NCBI GenBank assembly: GCA_937902275.1 | Contig: CALFNW010000153.1 | Location: 1 to 8,206, forward strand | Direction: 5' to 3' | Origin: UBA4717 sp002404395 | Lineage (GTDB): Bacteria; Bacillota; Clostridia; Oscillospirales; CAG-272 | Length of the DNA: 8,206 bases | Shown here: positions 1 to 5,936 of the stretch, one piece after another | Layout: every line of letters begins with the position of its first letter | Position numbering within the stretch: position 1 is the stretch's first letter | The notes under the pieces: model-generated | Told to the model about the DNA's origin: nothing | Databases searched by the model: none | The model's input: the letters and a program-made list of their open reading frames with translations, nothing else | Made by a program: the position numbers and the translations under genes

Positions 1-438
1 GTCGCAATTGCGGGCATCATGGCAATGCGGCCGGATATTCTGGTGCTCGACGAGCCTGCCGCAGGACTTGATCCGCGCGGCAGAAATGAGATTCTCGATC
101 GGATAAAAGCATATCGCGATGCGAAAAACACCACCGTTATCATAGTCAGCCACAGCATGGAAGACGTGGCAAAGTATTCCGACGAGATCATAGTGATGAA
201 TCGCGGAAAATGCTTCATGAGCGGTGACAAGGACGAAATATTCAAAAATGCCGATGCACTGACAAGCGTGGGGCTTGACATTCCGAATGCGACCAAGCTT
301 TCACGCGCGTTGAACTCAAACGGCGTTCCGACTCCTGACGCGATTTATTCTGTCGGGGCACTTGCGGACAGCCTGTGCCGCCTGTTTGAAGCAGCCAAAG
401 CTGAGTCTTCGGCTCAAGAAAGCCGTGGTGACAAATGA
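1..438 (+). CDS. ecfA2: ECF transporter energy-coupling ATPase EcfA2, C-terminal part
   Basis: The 5' end is cut off by the window; 145 residues are visible and the frame is open from base 1. The protein is the ATP-hydrolysing subunit of an energy-coupling factor (ECF) vitamin/metal importer. It sits on the cytoplasmic face and works as a heterodimer with EcfA1, driving EcfT and exchangeable substrate-binding S proteins. Visible ABC motifs, numbered from the first visible residue, are Walker B ILVLDEP (13-19, Asp17 and Glu18), the D-loop AGLDP (21-25) and the H-loop His51 in IIVSHSMEDV. Walker A and the signature motif lie upstream of the window. EcfA2 rather than EcfA1 is inferred because it lies immediately before ecfT, the usual A1-A2-T order. 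Its TGA overlaps the next ATG as ATGA, which suggests translational coupling. Confidence 0.93.
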   Translation, partial: VAIAGIMAMRPDILVLDEPAAGLDPRGRNEILDRIKAYRDAKNTTVIIVSHSMEDVAKYSDEIIVMNRGKCFMSGDKDEIFKNADALTSVGLDIPNATKLSRALNSNGVPTPDAIYSVGALADSLCRLFEAAKAESSAQESRGDK

Positions 439-1247
439 TCAAGGACATTACACTCGGGCAGTTTTTCCCCGGCAATTCGATTCTGCACCGCGCAGATCCC
501 GGCGCAAAGATACTTCTGACAGTTTTATATATTGTTGACGTATTTCTTGCCGACAGCCTGCTGTCATATCTGATACTGCTGCTCTTTTCCGCCGCGCTTG
601 TGCTGACGGCGCGCATAAGCTTCAAAACCGTACTCAAGAGCATGAAGCCGCTCGTTATAGTTATCGCTTTTACCTCAATATTGAATATATTCTGGACACA
701 AGGAGAAGATCTCTTGTTTTCGGCAGGACCTGTCACAGTATACGCCGAAGGGGTGATCTTCGCGCTTAAAATGGTCGTCAGAATCACTACTCTGCTTGTC
801 GGAACTACCGTACTTTTGACTTATACCACCTCGCCGATAATGCTGACCGACGGACTTGAGAGGATCCTTAATCCGCTCAAGCTGATCCATGTGCCGGTGC
901 ACGAGTTTTCGCTCATGATGACTATTGCATTACGGTTTATTCCGACGCTTATTGAGGAGACCGACAAGATCATGAGTGCGCAAAAAGCGCGCGGTGCCGA
1001 CTTTTCAAGCGGAAGTCTGGTCAACCGTGCAAAAGCGCTTGTTCCCGTACTGATCCCGCTGTTTATTTCGTCATTCAGACGTGCGGACGAGCTTGCGACT
1101 GCCATGGAATGTCGCTGCTATCACGGTGACGACGGCAGAACTAAAATGACTCAAAGCAAGCCGACGCGCGTTGATCTGTTCCTGTTTTTAATCATATGCG
1201 CTGTAGGCGCGGCGATCATCGCCGTAAATAGACTTGAAATTCTGTAG
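435..1247 (+). CDS. ecfT: ECF transporter transmembrane protein EcfT
   Basis: This 270-residue integral membrane protein is the scaffold that links the two ECF ATPases to whichever S component carries the substrate. The family is defined by two ARG-type coupling motifs that insert into the ATPases. The first is clear as A185-R186-G187 in AQKARGADF. The second is A223-M224-E225-C226-R227-C228, a CRC variant followed by YHG and GRTKM, as in many clostridial EcfT proteins. Several hydrophobic stretches are seen, at roughly residues 24-58, 72-85, 108-130, 155-175, 200-214 and 246-264. The start codon overlaps the ecfA2 stop (ATGA), so the two are almost certainly made from one message. Length and motifs are normal for the family. 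Since no S-component gene is visible, this is probably the shared housekeeping module, not a single-substrate importer; that is an inference. Confidence 0.95.
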   Translation: MIKDITLGQFFPGNSILHRADPGAKILLTVLYIVDVFLADSLLSYLILLLFSAALVLTARISFKTVLKSMKPLVIVIAFTSILNIFWTQGEDLLFSAGPVTVYAEGVIFALKMVVRITTLLVGTTVLLTYTTSPIMLTDGLERILNPLKLIHVPVHEFSLMMTIALRFIPTLIEETDKIMSAQKARGADFSSGSLVNRAKALVPVLIPLFISSFRRADELATAMECRCYHGDDGRTKMTQSKPTRVDLFLFLIICAVGAAIIAVNRLEIL

Positions 1248-1253
1248 CGCGAA

Positions 1254-1351
1254 AGTGTGATCTCCGCTAAACGAGACTTTAGATCTCGCGCCCGGATTTT
1301 GCAAAGCCGACACGAAAATTCACGTTTGTTTTTTGCGCCGCCTGCGGCGGC
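1254..1351 (+). ncRNA. Structured leader element in front of truA (copy A of a repeated element)
   Basis: The element fills most of the gap between ecfT and truA. Its parts in order are: the block AGTGTGATCTCCGC (1254-1267); a stem CGAGA (1272-1276) with TCTCG (1284-1288) around a 7-nt loop; the box CGCCC (1289-1293); a terminator-like hairpin GGATTTT (1294-1300) with AAAATTC (1315-1321), including one G-U pair, followed by a T-rich stretch to 1334; and a perfect 6-bp hairpin GCCGCC-TGC-GGCGGC (1337-1351) that ends 11 nt before the truA ATG. The same series of parts occurs at 5937-6039 before mnmM with different stem sequences, which supports RNA structure over chance. No known riboswitch class was recognised. 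It could be an attenuator, a translational control element or a dispersed intergenic repeat. I infer plus-strand transcription from the T tracts and the downstream gene. Confidence 0.5.
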
Positions 1352-1362
1352 TTGAGGTTGAT

Positions 1363-2154
1363 ATGCAATTATTGCTTGAATTAGCTTTCCTCGGCGGCGG
1401 TTTTTCGGGCTATCAGGTTCAACCCGGCAAACGCACGGTGCAATCGGTCGTTCAAGACGCGATCGAAGCGCTGTACGGAAAGCGTTACGACGTCAGAGGC
1501 TGCAGCCGCACCGATTCGGGAGTTCATGCAAACCGATTCTATATCACATTTTTCCCCGAATCCGAGCATATACCGGTCTCGCGTATCCCCGATGCCTTTA
1601 ATGCAATGCTTCCGCATGACATTTCGGTCAATTCCGCACGCGAAGTGCCCGACAGGTTCCATGTCAGGTATGATGTGATCGAAAAAACATATGTATATAT
1701 TATTCATGACTCACGCTTGCGCGACCCGTTTTTGTACGGGCGGGCATGGGAGCTTAAGCGCACGATCGACGACTGCGGCGTGCGGCGTATGCGTGCCGCC
1801 GCAACGCATATTTGCGGCAGGCATAACTTTTCCGCCTTTATGGCAAGCGGGTCTTCGATCGAAGATCCCGTAAGATGCGTGAGCGACGTGTCGATATCTC
1901 GGGAGGGCGGACTGCTGAAAATCGCGGTCACTGCTGACGGATTCCTTTACAACATGGTCAGGATCATTGTCGGAACGCTCGTGAAAGTCGCCGCAGGCAA
2001 GCTTGATCCCGACGAAATTGATGATATAATTCAAAGCCATGACCGCACCCGTGCCGGTGAAACCGCGCCTGCGTGCGGACTTTATCTTGACAATGTCAGA
2101 TTCGCGCCGTCTTATCTTTATTCGGATATTCACGAAAGGAAAACTTACTTATGA
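1363..2154 (+). CDS. truA: tRNA pseudouridine(38-40) synthase TruA
   Basis: TruA converts uridines 38, 39 and 40 of the tRNA anticodon arm to pseudouridine in the cytoplasm. The protein is 263 residues, the usual length. The catalytic aspartate is Asp51 in the hallmark GCSRTDSGVHA, preceded by the N-terminal segment GYQVQPGKRTVQ typical of the family. Later family segments are FHVRYD, KTYVY, GRHNFSAF and the C-terminal FLYNMVRIIVGTL. I chose the ATG at 1363 because GAGG (1354-1357) lies 5 nt upstream and the protein then begins MQLLLELAF like other TruA proteins. The in-frame TTG at 1333 would add ten residues encoded by the GC-rich hairpin and is unlikely. The stop overlaps mntP as ATGA. The position after ecfT is the conserved Firmicute order. 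Confidence 0.95.
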   Translation: MQLLLELAFLGGGFSGYQVQPGKRTVQSVVQDAIEALYGKRYDVRGCSRTDSGVHANRFYITFFPESEHIPVSRIPDAFNAMLPHDISVNSAREVPDRFHVRYDVIEKTYVYIIHDSRLRDPFLYGRAWELKRTIDDCGVRRMRAAATHICGRHNFSAFMASGSSIEDPVRCVSDVSISREGGLLKIAVTADGFLYNMVRIIVGTLVKVAAGKLDPDEIDDIIQSHDRTRAGETAPACGLYLDNVRFAPSYLYSDIHERKTYL

Positions 2155-2711
2155 GCACGCTGTCTTTATTTTTAATTGCCGTCGGATTGTCGATGGACGC
2201 CTTTGCCGTTGCGATCTGTAAGGGGCTTGCCACACGAAAGCTGAAGCTCTCAAACGCATTTATCGTAGGGCTCTATTTCGGCGGCTTTCAGATACTTATG
2301 CCCTTGGCGGGTTATTTGCTTGCCAACCGCTTTGAAAAATATATTACAAGCTTCGATCATTGGATCGCGTTTGCGCTTTTGTCCATAATAGGTATAAATA
2401 TGATCCGTGAATCACGCTCCGAAGCCGAAAAGCTCGACGATTCGTTCGCGGTAAAGGTCATGCTGCCGCTCGCGGTAGCTACGAGCATTGACGCGCTCGC
2501 TGCCGGCGTCTCGTTCGCTTTTCTCGGTGTAAATATAATTCAATCGGTGCTTTTTATCGGCGTAATTACTTTCACTCTCTCAACTATCGGCGTATATGTA
2601 GGCAACATATTCGGCGCAAAATACAAATCGGGCGCCGAGCTGTGCGGCGGAATCGTGCTTGTGGCAATGGGCGTAAAAATTTTGCTTGAACATCTCGGAA
2701 TAATAGGCTGA
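2151..2711 (+). CDS. mntP: Manganese efflux pump MntP
   Basis: This 186-residue, six-helix inner-membrane exporter protects cells from excess Mn(II). It has the two half-repeats of the family, each with an intramembrane acidic motif: SMDAFAVAICKG (Asp16) in helix 1 and ATSIDALAAG (Asp114) in helix 4. Length and topology are normal. The ATG lies within the end of truA (ATGA overlap), and AAAGGA (2135-2140) lies ten bases upstream, so translation may be both coupled and independent. Because the start is inside truA there is no room for the yybP-ykoY manganese riboswitch that often precedes mntP in other bacteria, so expression here probably follows truA. Pairing with truA is not the usual neighbourhood; rplM and rpsI commonly stand here in Firmicutes. 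Confidence 0.94.
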   Translation: MSTLSLFLIAVGLSMDAFAVAICKGLATRKLKLSNAFIVGLYFGGFQILMPLAGYLLANRFEKYITSFDHWIAFALLSIIGINMIRESRSEAEKLDDSFAVKVMLPLAVATSIDALAAGVSFAFLGVNIIQSVLFIGVITFTLSTIGVYVGNIFGAKYKSGAELCGGIVLVAMGVKILLEHLGIIG

Positions 2712-2721
2712 CAATAAAAAA

Positions 2722-2749
2722 TCCCCGCAAGTTTCGCGTTTTTCGGGGA
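2722..2749. terminator. Terminator-like hairpin after mntP
   Basis: TCCCCG (2722-2727) pairs with CGGGGA (2744-2749) around a 16-nt loop, 10 nt after the mntP stop. The plus-strand flank is AATAATACC, without a T run. Read on the minus strand the hairpin is followed by ATTTTTTATTG, which fits an intrinsic terminator better, yet no minus-strand gene ends here. An alternative plus-strand reading is a weak CGC/GCG hairpin (2726-2738) followed directly by TTTTT (2739-2743). It most likely ends the ecf-truA-mntP transcript, but orientation is uncertain. Confidence 0.45.
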
Positions 2750-2783
2750 ATAATACCAAGTAACACGGCATACAGAAGATCAG

Positions 2784-2809
2784 ATCGGTATTATCGGTAT
2801 GATCGGGTT
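2784..2809. repeat. Short tandem repeat, three 9-nt units
   Basis: The units are ATCGGTATT, ATCGGTATG and ATCGGGTTG, back to back in the 146-nt gap before ldh. The first two differ only in the last base. It may be an operator with repeated sites or a chance duplication. A TATGAT at 2798-2803 inside it resembles a -10 box, but no convincing -35 box is placed upstream. Confidence 0.4.
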
Positions 2810-2832
2810 GTCAGATGCGTATTTTGTTTTGG

Positions 2833-2853
2833 GTCGGCTGCGCCGACGGAGAG
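2833..2853 (+). promoter_or_regulatory. Triloop hairpin and ribosome binding site of ldh
   Basis: GTCGGC-TGC-GCCGAC (2833-2847) is a perfect 6-bp hairpin preceded by a T-rich stretch (2820-2830). It is followed at once by the Shine-Dalgarno GGAGAG (2848-2853), 4 nt from the ATG. The same hairpin type and spacing occur before truA (1337-1351) and mnmM (6025-6039). It may shape ribosome access or serve as a DNA dyad; the function is unknown. Confidence 0.5.
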
Positions 2854-2857
2854 AAAA

Positions 2858-3832
2858 ATGGTAAACAAGCAGAAATGTGCAGTGATCGGATGCGGCTTTG
2901 TCGGTTCGACCATTGCATATACACTTATGTCACGCGGGCTTTTTTCGGAAATGGTGCTCATTGACGCCAATGAAAAGAAGGCTTTCGGCGAATCGATGGA
3001 CCTGAATCACGGACTTCCCTTTCTCAGTCCCATGCTTATCAAAAGCGGCGACTATTCGGATATTTCCGATGCATATATAGTAATTATTGCCGCCGGTACC
3101 GGTCAGAAACCGGGCGAGACCCGAATCGAGCTCGTCAGTCGGAATACTCAGATATTCAAAAGCATAATACCCAAAATCACCGAAGTAAACCGCGAATGTA
3201 TATTGCTTGTGGTAACAAATCCCGTAGATATTCTGACATATGTAACGCTCAGGATCTCGGGCTTTCCCGCTAACCGTGTAATCGGTTCGGGTACGGTGCT
3301 TGACACAGGACGGCTCAAGTATCTGGTCGGCGAACATCTCGGCGTTGACAGCCGCAACGTGCACTCCTTTATAATCGGCGAGCACGGGGACAGCGAGCTT
3401 GCGGTCTGGAGCAGTGCGAATGTTTCGGGAATCGACCTTGACGACTACTGCCGCATAACCGGAAGAAAATACGACGCGCAAACGCTCGAATCAATGTATG
3501 AGCAGGTGCGCGACAGCGCATACAAAATCATCGAAGGCAAGGGCGCGACCTATTATGCAGTCGCACAGGCAACCTTACGCATCGTCAAAAGCATTGTAAA
3601 AAATCAGAAGTCGGTACTGCCGGTATCAAGTCTGGTGGACGGTCATTACGGACTTGAGGGAATGTGCATGGGTCTGCCTGCGATCGTCGGCGAAAACGGG
3701 GTGAGCGCACTGCTCGAAATTCCGCTTAACGAAGACGAATCGCAAAGACTTTCAAACTCCGCGAAAGTGCTCAAGAGCGTCATAAGCGAAATTGAGCCGT
3801 TACTTGAGCCTGACGCAAACGCACAAGTCTGA
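2858..3832 (+). CDS. ldh: L-lactate dehydrogenase (NAD-dependent)
   Basis: LDH interconverts pyruvate and L-lactate with NADH/NAD+, disposing of fermentative reducing power in the cytoplasm. It has 324 residues, normal for the family. The Rossmann motif GCGFVG is at 11-16, with Asp36 the acidic residue expected to bind the NAD ribose. The substrate loop TGQKPGETR has Gln83, the residue that favours lactate over malate (malate dehydrogenases carry Arg there), and Arg89. Other marks are VTNPVD (Asn121), the GSGTVLDTGRL segment with the Asp149/Arg152 pair, and the proton-relay His176 in IIGEHGDSE. The start is supported by GGAGAG 4 nt upstream. It appears to be a single-gene unit and its stop faces the stop of the next, convergent gene 2 bp away, with no terminator between. 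Allosteric control by fructose bisphosphate cannot be judged from sequence alone. Confidence 0.95.
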   Translation: MVNKQKCAVIGCGFVGSTIAYTLMSRGLFSEMVLIDANEKKAFGESMDLNHGLPFLSPMLIKSGDYSDISDAYIVIIAAGTGQKPGETRIELVSRNTQIFKSIIPKITEVNRECILLVVTNPVDILTYVTLRISGFPANRVIGSGTVLDTGRLKYLVGEHLGVDSRNVHSFIIGEHGDSELAVWSSANVSGIDLDDYCRITGRKYDAQTLESMYEQVRDSAYKIIEGKGATYYAVAQATLRIVKSIVKNQKSVLPVSSLVDGHYGLEGMCMGLPAIVGENGVSALLEIPLNEDESQRLSNSAKVLKSVISEIEPLLEPDANAQV

Positions 3833-3834
3833 CA

Positions 3835-4584
3835 TTACTCTGTATCATTAAGCATATATAGCTTGGTTTTTCGGTTATCCGCATACCCTACGAATTTTAC
3901 CGCATCCGCGGCAATAAGAGTATTGAGGGCAAAATTCGTATGTCTGCCGCGCCGACGTCCGAGCGCTTTGGCAAACTCATCGGCGCAAAACCTGCCGCTC
4001 GGGAAACCGGGCGGCAGTATTTTTATAAAATCGCGCGGTTTTTCGATATTTATTACCGCAAACAACCCGCGCGGCACGCGGTCGATACGCAATGTGCCGT
4101 AGCGACGGCTTTTGGTTTTCGGCTCTACGAGCTTGTATTCGTCAAGATCGATCAAAATTACGGTAAAGGTCAGATTCGGATTGCCAAAATGCCGCCTGAG
4201 CGCCGAGGCTTCAAACAACAATTCCCTGCCGTCGCCGACTTTCGGCGAGCGGCTCTTTTTAATTATTTCGCCGTTGTCAGGATCGACCCAACATATGTTT
4301 TTACGATGTGCGCAAGGAAAGACGACGTTTACGGGATACTCCGCCAAAAACGCTTCAAGCTTCTTATCAAGATTTCCGAAGCCTCGCGTCTGCACCTCGG
4401 TGATCTTATCGCCGTCAAAGACATCGGCGACATATCCGCAAAGCTTTTTTTCGTGATGCGAAGTGTCCGAGTCGACGAAATATTTGACTACAGAGTGCAG
4501 ACAGCGTTCATTGAGCGTGCCGACTCCGTCTGATTTTATATGAAATTTTATTGCATTATCAAACGCGATCGGATCAAAGTTCAT
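3835..4584 (-). CDS. Uncharacterised protein, possible PD-(D/E)XK-like nuclease fold with C-terminal winged helix
   Basis: I recall similar unnamed proteins in Clostridia but know no assigned function. It has 249 residues. The N-terminal half contains HHEKKLCGYVADVFDGDKITEVQ: an early Glu45, then Asp54, then Glu63-Val-Gln65 at the end of a predicted strand. This Asp-(8 residues)-Glu-X-Gln spacing resembles the catalytic core of PD-(D/E)XK nucleases, some of which have Gln in place of Lys. The middle is strand-rich (residues 84-100 and 138-152), with a basic segment EPKTKSRRYGTLRIDRVPR (154-172). Residues 200-245 (DEFAKALGRRRGRHTNFALNTL and following) look like a winged-helix DNA-binding domain. 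I chose the ATG at 4584 because GGAG (4591-4594) lies 6 nt upstream and a promoter maps to 4643-4671. A longer form starting at 4671 would begin upstream of that promoter. Nuclease activity is an inference. Confidence 0.85.
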   Translation of the reverse strand: MNFDPIAFDNAIKFHIKSDGVGTLNERCLHSVVKYFVDSDTSHHEKKLCGYVADVFDGDKITEVQTRGFGNLDKKLEAFLAEYPVNVVFPCAHRKNICWVDPDNGEIIKKSRSPKVGDGRELLFEASALRRHFGNPNLTFTVILIDLDEYKLVEPKTKSRRYGTLRIDRVPRGLFAVINIEKPRDFIKILPPGFPSGRFCADEFAKALGRRRGRHTNFALNTLIAADAVKFVGYADNRKTKLYMLNDTE

Positions 4585-4642
4585 AAACAGCTCCAAGTCA
4601 CCGGTATTAGAAAAACTAAATTTAACAAAAATCCATACCTTT

Positions 4643-4671
4643 ATTCTAGCACAAAATCGCATTAAGTGCAA
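4643..4671 (-). promoter_or_regulatory. Sigma-A-type promoter of the minus-strand gene ending at 3835
   Basis: On the minus strand, TTGCAC (4666-4671) and TAGAAT (4643-4648) are separated by 17 bp, with TGC just before the -10 box (extended -10). Transcription would begin near 4636, giving a leader of about 50 nt. This supports the start at 4584. Confidence 0.75.
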
Positions 4672-4707
4672 CGTTAAAAAAATATATCGAAAAAATAGCG
4701 TTTTCTC

Positions 4708-4735
4708 TTGACTTTTTTGCCGATATAGGTATAAT
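4708..4735 (+). promoter_or_regulatory. Sigma-A-type promoter of the Gfo/Idh gene
   Basis: TTGACT (4708-4713) and a consensus TATAAT (4730-4735) are separated by 16 bp. Transcription would begin near 4742, leaving an untranslated leader of about 148 nt. The -35 box lies 36 bp from the divergent promoter's -35 box (4666-4671), so a regulator bound between them could affect both genes. Confidence 0.8.
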
Positions 4736-4741
4736 TAACAG

Positions 4742-4882
4742 TGAATGCACGGTGTTTTTGTAAGTTAAAAGTCCTTATAATAACATCTGCATCCCGTGCC
4801 GCGCGCCACGGCGCTCAGGCGTCTCAAATGCGGCACCAATATTTATGTATATACTTACAACGCCCGCGGCGGCAGAACGGAG
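4742..4882 (+). promoter_or_regulatory. Structured 5' leader of the Gfo/Idh gene with mutually exclusive pairings
   Basis: A perfect 7-bp stem joins GTGCCGC (4796-4802) to GCGGCAC (4830-4836), enclosing a smaller hairpin GCGC-CACG-GCGC (4803-4814). GCACGG (4747-4752) can instead pair with CCGTGC (4794-4799), which overlaps the 5' arm of the 7-bp stem, so the two folds compete. A small triloop hairpin CGCC-CGC-GGCG (4861-4871) and the Shine-Dalgarno GGAG (4879-4882) follow, 7 nt from the ATG. No known riboswitch consensus was recognised. Switching is an inference from the pairings only. Confidence 0.35.
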
Positions 4883-4889
4883 ACTCATT

Positions 4890-5930
4890 ATGAAAAAAAA
4901 TCTTGTTGTTATCGGTTACGGCGGAATGGGTTCATGGCACGTCGGTCACGCTCAGAAGAGCGATGTCGTTAACCTTGCCGGAATATATGACATAGACCCA
5001 GCAAAGTCGGAGCTTGCGCGCTCGCGCGGAATCTACGCTTATTCCTCGCTTGAAGAAGTGCTTGCCGACCCCAAGGTCGACCTTGTAACGGTCGCTATTC
5101 CCAACGACTCGCATCACGACGTCGTTATCAAAGCGCTCGAAGCCGGCAAAAACGTCATTTGCGAAAAGCCGGTCACTCTTTCGACCGCACTTCTTAAAGA
5201 TATGATCGCTGCCTCCGAACGCGCCGGAAAGGTATTTTCGGTACATCAGAACCGCCGCTTCGACGTTGACTACCTCGCAATGAAGCAGATCCATGACAGC
5301 GGCGAGATCGGCGAGATATTCAATATCGAATCGAGAATACACGGTTCGCGCGGTATTCCCTCCGATTGGAGAGGTACTAAAGAGCACGGCGGCGGAATGA
5401 TACTTGATTGGGGTATTCATCTGATCGACCAGATAATGATGATCAAAGGCAAGGATATCAAGACGGTATACTGCCACACCGATAATATTACAAACAAAGA
5501 AGTTGACGACGGCTTCAAGCTTGAGCTTAATTATGCGGACGGATCCCGTGCGTATATCGAAGTCGGTACATACAATTTCATCGCAATGCCGCGTTTCTAT
5601 ATGCAAGGCATGAAAGGCACCGCACTCATCACCGATTGGCGCGAAAAGGCAAAGGTCGTAAAATGCAAGCATTGGCACGAAAGCGAGGTCATTCCGGTAG
5701 AAACCGCCGCAGGACTTACCAAAACGATGGCTCCGCGCGATTCTATCACCGTTGATGAATACGAAATCGAAAGGCCGAACTCCGATGTGCATGATTATTA
5801 CAGAAACTTCTGCGCCGCTATTGACGGAAAAGCCACACAGCTTGTTACCCATGACGATATGCTATTTGACATGAAGGTCATGGAGGTTGCTTTCAAGTCG
5901 GCTGAGCTTCATCAGGTCGTAGAGTTTTAA
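4890..5930 (+). CDS. Gfo/Idh/MocA family oxidoreductase
   Basis: This is a cytoplasmic NAD(P)-dependent dehydrogenase of 346 residues, probably acting on a sugar, cyclitol or sugar derivative; the exact substrate cannot be read from the sequence. The N-terminal Rossmann domain begins VVIGYGGMGSWH (6-17), with Asp34 at the end of strand 2 as in NAD-preferring members. The family motif is CEKPVTL (91-97, Lys93 expected to be catalytic). QNRRFD (120-125) and GGGMILDWGIHLID (167-180, with Asp173 and His177) form the active-site side of the C-terminal alpha/beta domain. The start at 4890 has GGAG 7 nt upstream. An in-frame ATG at 4845 would add 15 residues before the Rossmann strand and lacks a good RBS. 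It has its own promoter and a structured leader. No transporter or sugar kinase neighbours help to name the pathway. Confidence 0.92.
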   Translation: MKKNLVVIGYGGMGSWHVGHAQKSDVVNLAGIYDIDPAKSELARSRGIYAYSSLEEVLADPKVDLVTVAIPNDSHHDVVIKALEAGKNVICEKPVTLSTALLKDMIAASERAGKVFSVHQNRRFDVDYLAMKQIHDSGEIGEIFNIESRIHGSRGIPSDWRGTKEHGGGMILDWGIHLIDQIMMIKGKDIKTVYCHTDNITNKEVDDGFKLELNYADGSRAYIEVGTYNFIAMPRFYMQGMKGTALITDWREKAKVVKCKHWHESEVIPVETAAGLTKTMAPRDSITVDEYEIERPNSDVHDYYRNFCAAIDGKATQLVTHDDMLFDMKVMEVAFKSAELHQVVEF

Positions 5931-5936
5931 CATAAG

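Noticed and set aside
1254..1293. T-box-like series: GTG-G, CCGC, hairpin, CG(Y)CCC
   Set aside because: It recalls the T-box antiterminator, but the TGGN-ACC bulge is absent, the flanks do not pair as helix A1, and the gap of about 115 nt has no room for stem I with a specifier loop. The downstream genes are not aminoacyl-tRNA synthetases or amino-acid genes.
2930..3481. 183-codon minus-strand frame inside ldh
   Set aside because: ldh is unambiguous over the whole stretch; the antisense frame shows no family features or RBS.
2858..3832. Malate dehydrogenase instead of lactate dehydrogenase
   Set aside because: The substrate-specificity position is Gln (GQKPGETR), not Arg, and the surrounding motifs are LDH type.
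3940..4533. 197-codon plus-strand frame inside the minus-strand nuclease-like gene
   Set aside because: The minus-strand gene has a promoter, RBS and ordered secondary-structure pattern; the plus-strand frame has none and is a shadow.
4585..4671. Upstream start at 4671 for the minus-strand nuclease-like gene
   Set aside because: It would begin at the -35 box of a good promoter, upstream of the predicted transcription start, and has no RBS; the start at 4584 has GGAG at proper spacing.
4932..5852. Long open frame (306 codons) antisense to the Gfo/Idh gene
   Set aside because: It lies wholly inside a gene with clear family motifs, has no recognisable domain or RBS, and is explained by codon bias leaving the opposite frame open.
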